A stretch of DNA of 64,000 nucleotides, taken from contig CAKTMF010000008.1 of the NCBI GenBank assembly GCA_934573855.1, forward strand, positions 74,107 through 138,106. Reading direction: 5' to 3'. Below are positions 58,606 to 64,000 of the stretch, in pieces. The position numbers were made by a program, and so were the translations under genes. Below the pieces are notes generated by a model that worked only from the letters and a program-made list of their open reading frames with translations, did no database searches and was not told the origin of the DNA. Each line of letters opens with the position of its first letter. The first letter of the stretch is position 1. This DNA is from an uncultured Oscillospiraceae bacterium. GTDB lineage: Bacteria > Bacillota > Clostridia > Oscillospirales > Oscillospiraceae.

Positions 58606-60096
58606 ATGTACAATAAAAAACCCAACATCATCTTCATGCTCACCGACGACCAGCGCTACGGCACCATCCACGCGCTGGGGAACGAGCAGATAAAGACCCC
58701 CAACATGGACAGGCTGGTCCGAAGCGGCACCGCGTTCACCAATGCCTACATACCCGGCGGCACCGCGTCCGCCGTCTGCATGCCCAGCCGAGCCATGATA
58801 AATTCCGGCAAGTCGCTCTTCCATCTGGAGGAATGCGGCCGGAATATCCCCACCGACCATATCACGCTCGGGCAGCAGCTGCTCGCAAACGGCTACCACT
58901 GCTACGAGATAGGCAAGTGGCACAACGGCACCGAAAGCTTCTCACGGAGCTTCGATGGCGGAGAGAATATCTTCTTCGGCGGGATGTGGGATCATTGGAA
59001 CGTACCCGTGAACGAATATCACGCGGACGGACACTATGACAAAGCCATCCACTTCACGCCGAACTTCTCCGCGAACAGCGACTGCGTGTCCGTGCTGGCG
59101 GAGAAGATAAGCGCCGGCACGCACTCGACCGACCTCTTCTCCGGCTCCGCGATAAATTTCATCGAGAAGTACGACGAGGAAAAGCCGTTCTTCATGTATC
59201 TCTCCTTCCTCGCGCCTCACGACCCGCGCACCATGCCCGAGGAATTCAAGAACATGTACGACCCGGAGGAGATAGAGCTTCCCCCCAACTTCCAGCCCAT
59301 GCCCACGGTCAACTGCGGCTGGTCGAACAAGGGCCGCGACGAGAACACCGAGGCGTATCCCCGCCGTCCCGAGGCGGTCAAAAAGCACATTGCCGACTAC
59401 TACGCGATGATAAGCCATATCGACCATTGTATCGGAAAGCTGCTCGACGCGGTCGAGAAGAAGGGCATGCTCAAGAATACCATTCTCGTACTTGCGGGCG
59501 ACAACGGTCTCGCGGTGGGTCAGCACGGCCTGATGGGCAAGCAGAACATCTATGAACACAGCGTCAAGGTGCCGCTCGTCATGGCCGGACCCGGTATCCC
59601 CGCCGGACAGATCGTGAAGAACGACGTCTACCTCATGGACGTGTACCCCACGCTCTGCGAGCTGTGCGGCGTGGAAGTACCCGCGTCCGTGGACGGCGTG
59701 AGCTTCGCCGGGATGTTCACTGACCCCGAGGTAAAGACCCACGACTCCATGTACTTTGCCTTCCAGTCGCGTATACGCGGCGTGAAGAAGGGCCATTTCA
59801 AGCTTGTGGAATACCGCACCGAGGATCTCAAGCTCAGCCAGCTCTTTGACCTGGAGGCCGACCCGTGGGAGATGTGCAACTTCTACGACATAGCGGGCTA
59901 TGAGAACATAACCGAGGAGCTTCGCCATGAGCTGTTCGCCCTGCGCGACAGCTGGGACGACGAGCAGACCATCTTCGGCCAGCAGTACTGGGAACAGTGG
60001 CGGCTGTACGAGTCGGCCGTTGTCCACGGCGTAGGCAAGCCCAAAGGGAGCAACATGGCCAACCAAATAAAGGACTGGGGTACCGATAAAAAGTAG
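58606..60096 (+). CDS. Cys-type sulfatase 1 (cytoplasmic)
   Basis: 496 residues of the alkaline-phosphatase-like sulfatase family. NIIFMLTDDQRYGT gives the metal-binding Asp pair and Cys58 in CMPSRAM is the CxPSR signature that is oxidised to formylglycine. AGDNGLAVGQHGLMGKQNIYEHSVKVP carries the second metal site (Asp-Asn) and conserved His/Lys. There is no signal peptide, so the sulfate ester is cleaved inside the cell. An anaerobic maturase gene lies two genes downstream. Confidence 0.94.
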   Translation: MYNKKPNIIFMLTDDQRYGTIHALGNEQIKTPNMDRLVRSGTAFTNAYIPGGTASAVCMPSRAMINSGKSLFHLEECGRNIPTDHITLGQQLLANGYHCYEIGKWHNGTESFSRSFDGGENIFFGGMWDHWNVPVNEYHADGHYDKAIHFTPNFSANSDCVSVLAEKISAGTHSTDLFSGSAINFIEKYDEEKPFFMYLSFLAPHDPRTMPEEFKNMYDPEEIELPPNFQPMPTVNCGWSNKGRDENTEAYPRRPEAVKKHIADYYAMISHIDHCIGKLLDAVEKKGMLKNTILVLAGDNGLAVGQHGLMGKQNIYEHSVKVPLVMAGPGIPAGQIVKNDVYLMDVYPTLCELCGVEVPASVDGVSFAGMFTDPEVKTHDSMYFAFQSRIRGVKKGHFKLVEYRTEDLKLSQLFDLEADPWEMCNFYDIAGYENITEELRHELFALRDSWDDEQTIFGQQYWEQWRLYESAVVHGVGKPKGSNMANQIKDWGTDKK

Positions 60097-60111
60097 GTTC
60101 AGGAGGACCAT

Positions 60112-61542
60112 ATGAGCCAGAAACCGAATATTCTGATACTGTTTACCGACCAGCAGCGCAGGGACACCATCCACGAGCTGGGCAACGAGCGCATAATCAC
60201 CCCGGCTCTTGACGAGATCGCCCGCGAGGCTGTCGTGTTCGACAACTGCTTTACCCCTGCGCCCGTGTGCGTCCCGGCGCGCTTCTCCATGTACTCGGGA
60301 CTCTACCCCGGACATACTGGCTGCTGCAACAATAACGGAGCCAATGTCTACGAGGGCAGCGGCTTCTACGACGCCATCACCAAAAGCGGCTACGAGAGCT
60401 GCTGCGTGGGCAAAATGCACCATGTCGTCGACTCCTACGGGCTGATGGGCTTCTCGGAGCGCCACACTCAGGAGGAGCTTTCCTACGAGCGGGACGACTA
60501 CACCAACTTCATCCGCAATTCGCCCTATAAAAACGTGTTCGACTACAACGGACAGCGCAGTGAGATGTACTATATCCCTCAGATCTCCCAGCTCCCCATC
60601 GAGGCGCACCCCACCCAGTGGGTCGGCGACAGGAGCATTGAGTTCATCGAGAAGGCCGAGGGAGACAAGCCGCTGTTCCTTATGGCGTCGTTCATCCACC
60701 CGCACCCGCCATTCGCGCCCCCCGCGCCGTGGAACAAGATGTACCGCACGGTGTCCGAGGACCCATATATGCCCGCCGACAGGGCGGAGTTCGAGCCGTT
60801 CATGAGCGACCGCTTCACCAAGGAAAAGATAGGCATCAGCCGTCAGGACCTCACTCTGCTGAGGAACTACTACTACTCCTGCATTTCCTTCGTGGACTAC
60901 CAGATAAGCCGTATCATCAAGGCGCTCAAGGACAAGGGGCTTTACGACAACACCGTCATCATGTTCTCCACCGACCACGGCGAAATGCTCGGCGATTTCG
61001 GCACCATGGGCAAGCGCTCCATGCTCGACGGCGCGGCGCATATCCCCTTTATGCTGCGCGTCCCCGGCATAAAAGCCGGCCACAGGGACGACGTATGCTC
61101 GCTGGTCGACGTTGCCCCCACGCTCATGAAGCTCGCGGGCGCCGACTTCGACAAGGACGGTATCGACGGCGTTGACCTCTTCGGCGGCGAGACGCACACC
61201 GAGGTCTATTCCCAGTACTCCACCGGCAAGAAGGGCGCCTACATGGTCGCCACGGACAGAGACAAGCTCGTGTACCACGGCGGTACCGGACGCTATTTCT
61301 ACTTCGACACCATTCCGGAGGACACCAACAAGTACGACGAGAGCAACCCCCGCGTCATGGAGCTCAAGGCGCTGCTTGACAAGTACATGTCCGAGGACAG
61401 GAGCAACGCGGACTTTGCCGCCACTGCCGACGAGGTCTCGGGCGTGAACAAAATGCCCTACGGCCCCAAGCGCTGCGACCATCTGCTGCGCCAGGCGGAG
61501 GAGCTTGCCAGAATGCCCGCGGGCTATCCCATCGACCTTTGA
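60112..61542 (+). CDS. Cys-type sulfatase 2 (cytoplasmic)
   Basis: 476 residues. NILILFTDQQRRDTI and Cys53 in CVPARFSM (CxPAR signature) mark a Cys-type sulfatase; FSTDHGEMLGDFGTMGKRSML is the second metal block. No signal peptide. It is only distantly similar to the upstream paralogue, so the two enzymes probably remove sulfate from different positions or substrates. It starts 15 nt after sulfatase 1, in the same transcript. Confidence 0.94.
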   Translation: MSQKPNILILFTDQQRRDTIHELGNERIITPALDEIAREAVVFDNCFTPAPVCVPARFSMYSGLYPGHTGCCNNNGANVYEGSGFYDAITKSGYESCCVGKMHHVVDSYGLMGFSERHTQEELSYERDDYTNFIRNSPYKNVFDYNGQRSEMYYIPQISQLPIEAHPTQWVGDRSIEFIEKAEGDKPLFLMASFIHPHPPFAPPAPWNKMYRTVSEDPYMPADRAEFEPFMSDRFTKEKIGISRQDLTLLRNYYYSCISFVDYQISRIIKALKDKGLYDNTVIMFSTDHGEMLGDFGTMGKRSMLDGAAHIPFMLRVPGIKAGHRDDVCSLVDVAPTLMKLAGADFDKDGIDGVDLFGGETHTEVYSQYSTGKKGAYMVATDRDKLVYHGGTGRYFYFDTIPEDTNKYDESNPRVMELKALLDKYMSEDRSNADFAATADEVSGVNKMPYGPKRCDHLLRQAEELARMPAGYPIDL

Positions 61543-61576
61543 CCCGCGTCTGCCGTTTCACTCCCGGCGGACGATC

Positions 61577-61612
61577 ATAAGCGCAGCGTGCTCTCTGCGC
61601 TGCGCTTATTTG
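61577..61612 (+). terminator. Terminator after sulfatase 2
   Basis: A 12-bp stem ATAAGCGCAGCG / CGCTGCGCTTAT (61577-61588 / 61598-61609) with a short T tail. Confidence 0.7.
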
Positions 61613-61613
61613 C

Positions 61614-61642
61614 TTGACAGAATTTGACCGTCATGAGACAAT
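61614..61642 (+). promoter_or_regulatory. Promoter of the maturase-TSUP unit
   Basis: Consensus TTGACA (61614-61619), 17-nt spacer, GACAAT (61637-61642) preceded by TGA. It lets the maturase be made independently of the sulfatases. Confidence 0.7.
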
Positions 61643-61678
61643 ATCGGCACAAAAAGCCGAAAAGGGTATGATCCAAAC

Positions 61679-62788
61679 ATGAAAAGTATAAATCTCCTCA
61701 TCAAGCCCGCGTCCGGAAGCTGCAATATGCGCTGCTCCTATTGCTTTTACGGCGACGAACTGAATAAGCGCGAATGCAGCACCCGCGGCATGATGAGCGT
61801 GGAGACCGCGGAGAATATCATCCGCAGGGCGCTCGAGTACGCGGACGGGAGCTGCACCTTTGCCTTTCAGGGCGGAGAGCCTATGCTCAGAGGGCTGCCG
61901 TTCTTCCGCGAGTTTACCGACACGGTGAAGCGGCTGGCCCCGGAGCGTAAAAATATCCAGTATGCCATTCAGACGAACGGGCTGCTCATCGACGGCGAGT
62001 GGGCGGATTTTTTGAAGGAAAACGGCTTCCTCGTGGGTCTTTCTCTCGACGGGACGGCGGAGCTTCATAACCTCAACCGCGTCGACGCGCAGGGCAAGGG
62101 AACGCACAGCCGGACAATGAAGGCCGCCCGGCTCCTTGAGAGCAGGGGAGTGCCGTTCAACGTCCTCACCGTGGTAAACTCCCGTATCGCGAAGAGCATT
62201 GCCTCCGTGTACGGCTTTTACAGGAAAAACGGTCTCCTCTATCAGCAGTACATACCATGCCTCGACCCGATATTTGAAGAGCGCGGCGGCAACTCCTATT
62301 CGCTGACGCCGGAGCTTTTCGGCGATTTCCTGATACGTCTTTTCGACCTCTGGTACGACGACAGGATAAACGACCGCTTCGTCTATGTCCATTATTTCGA
62401 GAGCCTTGCCGGGCAGCTTTTGGGCCGCGCGCCCAACAGCTGCGGCATGATGGGGGTCTGCTCGTCGCAGAACGTCATCGAGGCTGACGGCAGCGTCTAC
62501 CCCTGCGACTTTTACGCGCTTGACGAGTATCTCATCGGAAACGTCAACACCGACTGCTTTGACGACATGGACGTGAAGCGCCGGCCGTTCCTTGAGGACT
62601 CGCTCAAGGGACTTGAAAAATGCCGCGCCTGCCGCTATGGGTACATCTGCCACGGCGGCTGCCGCAGGGACCGTCAGGGGGTCAGTTCTATCGGGGAGAA
62701 CTACCTCTGCGCGGGCTATATGAAATTCTTCGACCACGCGCTGCCCAAGCTCGTGCAGCTCCTGCGCGCGAACGGACACCGCGTATAA
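61679..62788 (+). CDS. Anaerobic sulfatase-maturating enzyme (radical SAM, anSME)
   Basis: 369 residues. The radical SAM cluster motif is Cys15-x3-Cys19-x2-Cys22 (CNMRCSYCFY), followed by FQGGEP and QTNGLLID. The C-terminal SPASM region has C-rich blocks (CGMMGVCSSQNVIEADGSVYPCDFYALDEY, CRACRYGYICHGGC) for two auxiliary clusters. anSMEs oxidise the active-site Cys or Ser of sulfatases to formylglycine without oxygen, which fits the two CxPSR/CxPAR sulfatases encoded just upstream. Confidence 0.95.
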   Translation: MKSINLLIKPASGSCNMRCSYCFYGDELNKRECSTRGMMSVETAENIIRRALEYADGSCTFAFQGGEPMLRGLPFFREFTDTVKRLAPERKNIQYAIQTNGLLIDGEWADFLKENGFLVGLSLDGTAELHNLNRVDAQGKGTHSRTMKAARLLESRGVPFNVLTVVNSRIAKSIASVYGFYRKNGLLYQQYIPCLDPIFEERGGNSYSLTPELFGDFLIRLFDLWYDDRINDRFVYVHYFESLAGQLLGRAPNSCGMMGVCSSQNVIEADGSVYPCDFYALDEYLIGNVNTDCFDDMDVKRRPFLEDSLKGLEKCRACRYGYICHGGCRRDRQGVSSIGENYLCAGYMKFFDHALPKLVQLLRANGHRV

Positions 62789-62809
62789 AAACGGAAAGGA
62801 AACGTAATT

Positions 62810-63592
62810 ATGGCGGCTCTGGTGTTTTTGATCGCCTTCGGCGCGCCCCTTATCGGCGGGATATGCGGCATAGGCGGCGGAGTCATAATCAAACCGCTGC
62901 TTGACATGATGGGCGTCGCGGACGTGGCGACGGTCAGCTTCCTCTCAAGCTGCACGGTGCTGTCAATGGCGCTCTACAACGTGACGAAGAGCCGCCTTGA
63001 GCACAGTCAGGCGGTGGAGGGCCGGACGGGCCTGCCGCTCGCCCTCGGCGCGGCCGTCGGCGGTATCGCGGGGAATGCCTGCTTCAAGAGCGTGAGCCGC
63101 GCCCTCGGCAGCGCAGACATTGCCGGCGCGGCGCAGGCCGCGGTGCTTCTGCTGCTGGTGCTGGGGACGGCGCTGTATACCGTGAACAAGAAAAAAATAC
63201 GCCCCCGCTGCGTACAGAGCGCGCCGGTGTGCGCGATTATCGGCTTTGCGCTGGGCGCCCTGTCGAGCTTCCTCGGCATAGGCGGCGGACCGTTCAATCT
63301 CGTGGTGCTGCACTTCGTCCTGGGCCAGGAGACGAAGCAGGCGGTGGAAAACTCCCTGTTTATAATCCTCCTCAGTCAGATAGCCAACATCCTGCTCAGC
63401 GTGTTCACGCACTCTGTACCGGCGTTTGAGCTGCCGGTGCTGCTGGTGATGATCGCGGGCGGTATCGGCGGCGGCGCGGCCGGGAAGCGCCTCGGCAAGA
63501 AGCTCAGCGCGGACTCCACGGATAAGCTCTTCATCGGTCTCCTCGCGGTGATAAGCGCCATATGTGTGTACAATATTTTCAAGCATATTTAA
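62810..63592 (+). CDS. TSUP-family (TauE/SafE) permease
   Basis: 260 residues with eight predicted transmembrane helices in two halves, each with a GIGGG motif (GICGIGGGVIIKP and FLGIGGGPFNLV), the hallmark of TSUP proteins. Members export sulfite, sulfoacetate or other sulfur anions. Next to sulfatases and their maturase, export of the sulfate released inside the cell is the simplest role. It begins 21 nt after the maturase gene. Confidence 0.9.
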   Translation: MAALVFLIAFGAPLIGGICGIGGGVIIKPLLDMMGVADVATVSFLSSCTVLSMALYNVTKSRLEHSQAVEGRTGLPLALGAAVGGIAGNACFKSVSRALGSADIAGAAQAAVLLLLVLGTALYTVNKKKIRPRCVQSAPVCAIIGFALGALSSFLGIGGGPFNLVVLHFVLGQETKQAVENSLFIILLSQIANILLSVFTHSVPAFELPVLLVMIAGGIGGGAAGKRLGKKLSADSTDKLFIGLLAVISAICVYNIFKHI

Positions 63593-63601
63593 TAGTGTAA
63601 A

Positions 63602-63626
63602 GCCGCCGGGTCACAGACCCGGCGGC
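63602..63626 (+). terminator. Hairpin after the TSUP gene
   Basis: An 11-bp stem GCCGCCGGGTC-ACA-GACCCGGCGGC with a weak, mixed T tail. Confidence 0.65.
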
Positions 63627-63750
63627 CTCTATATTCAATAAAAAGCGGTATAGCATGGCTCTGCGCACCGCGAGTTTTGCGTTTATCCCGGCGGGAAGAG
63701 ACTATTTCCACGATGAAAGAAGGCATGGATACGATTCTCAAAGGGCATAA

Positions 63751-63853
63751 CGCGGGAGGAGCAAGCCCCTCCCCTACGAGGAAACGAGAAGGGCAGCGCA
63801 CCGGCATGGCTCCCCCCGCCGGGGGGAGCTGTCAGCGAAGCGGACTGAGGGGG
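63751..63853 (+). repeat. Composite REP-like repeat, copy 2
   Basis: A 28-bp unit (63751-63778) identical to 32510-32537, then a hairpin-rich part (63808-63853) with GGCTCCCCCC/GGGGGGAGC and a TGTCAGCGAAGCGGACTGAG tail, in the same order and orientation as copy 1. Noncoding; it fills the space between the TSUP gene and the right-edge gene. Confidence 0.75.
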
Positions 63854-63884
63854 AAAAAAGGTGAGCGGATATCAAAGCTTTCAG

Positions 63885-63922
63885 GCAAAAAGAAAACCTA
63901 CAGCTCAAAGAACTGTAGGTTT
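63885..63922 (-). terminator. Terminator of the right-edge gene
   Basis: Stem AAACCTACAG / CTGTAGGTTT (63894-63903 / 63913-63922) with TTTTCTTTTT following on the minus strand. The stem overlaps the stop codon. Confidence 0.8.
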
Positions 63923-64000
63923 ATGGTGGAGCGACTTGAGTTAAATCCGAACCGAAGGCCGCCTGAATTTCCGCAAGTGTGATCGTTTCAGTTCCGTCCT
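63921..64000 (-). CDS. C-terminus of an unidentified protein, truncated by window edge
   Basis: The minus-strand frame is open from the edge to a TAA at 63921-63923 and encodes 25 residues ending in FGSDLTQVAPP. The frame stops inside a good terminator hairpin, which supports a real gene end. Too little sequence to name a family. Confidence 0.55.
   Translation of the reverse strand, partial: DGTETITLAEIQAAFGSDLTQVAPP

Noticed and set aside
58942..61482. Very long open frame on the minus strand opposite the two sulfatase genes
   Set aside because: It is antisense to two clear enzymes with all motifs intact and its product has no recognisable domain. High-GC codon bias leaves the opposite strand open.
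1..64000. CRISPR arrays, rRNA, tRNA, prophage or transposase genes
   Set aside because: No regularly spaced repeats, no tRNA/rRNA-like sequence and no recombinase or phage genes were recognised on either strand.

Overview
The window looks like the chromosome of a high-GC, spore-lineage Clostridia member, most likely a gut-associated Oscillospiraceae/Ruminococcaceae-type bacterium. The support is an essentially clostridial gene set (spo0A with 0A boxes, AddA rather than RecBCD, a SpoVK/CbbX-type AAA ATPase), lipoprotein-type transport with no outer-membrane genes, Cys-type sulfatases paired with an anaerobic sulfatase-maturating enzyme, and GC-rich codon use. No rRNA, tRNA, CRISPR array, prophage or transposase was found. 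Short REP-like palindromic repeats occur in three places.

Layout. 1-13.6 kb (+): 3' part of addA, rpmE, a MarR regulator, then a close-packed run of MBOAT O-acyltransferase, DHHW protein, MFS transporter, glycerophosphodiesterase, thiI and cinA, followed by a membrane-anchored HtrA protease. 13.8-17.1 kb: a lower-GC catabolic cassette (amino acid permease plus enolase-superfamily enzyme, divergent from a GntR/FCD regulator), followed by two striking palindromes. 17.4-20.6 kb: phosphoribosyltransferase, AAA ATPase, a 52-residue protein, rsmE. 20.6-25.2 kb (-): an iron-type ABC importer with a fused double permease, plus a HAD phosphatase. 25.4-27.4 kb (+): rpsB-tsf. 27.4-32.4 kb: VanY-type carboxypeptidase, MBL-fold hydrolase, spo0A, a barnase-like RNase and a GtrII-type membrane protein. 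32.7-36.6 kb (-): GH36 and GH2 glycosidases. 37-45 kb (+): a complete Opp/Dpp-type ABC importer. 45-47.5 kb (-): UMF1-type MFS, a repeat-flanked DUF559 protein and a GNAT acetyltransferase. 47.7-49.4 kb (-): erythromycin-esterase-like protein with its GntR regulator. 49.5-52.9 kb (-): HAD, LarA-like and iron-alcohol-dehydrogenase-like genes. 53.1-63.6 kb (+): LacI regulator, tripartite tricarboxylate transporter (tctCBA), HAD, two sulfatases, sulfatase-maturating radical SAM enzyme and a TSUP exporter. The right edge holds the C-terminus of an unidentified minus-strand gene.

Most notable. (1) In the peptide-type importer at 37-45 kb, the DppC-like permease carries seven RCC1-like repeats, enough for a complete seven-bladed beta-propeller, inserted in the extracellular loop after TM1. 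The partner DppF-like ATPase carries a ~175-residue coiled-coil insertion between Walker A and the Q-loop. This is the best candidate for an undescribed system. (2) Spo0A has Glu in place of the phospho-accepting Asp and Ser in place of one acidic-pocket Asp, while its DNA-binding domain is intact and its gene is preceded by four 0A boxes. (3) The 53-63 kb locus reads as import, cytoplasmic desulfation and sulfate export for a sulfated organic acid. (4) Two long palindromes share a core at 17.1 kb. (5) A DUF559 gene sits between inverted copies of a repeat also found elsewhere in the window.
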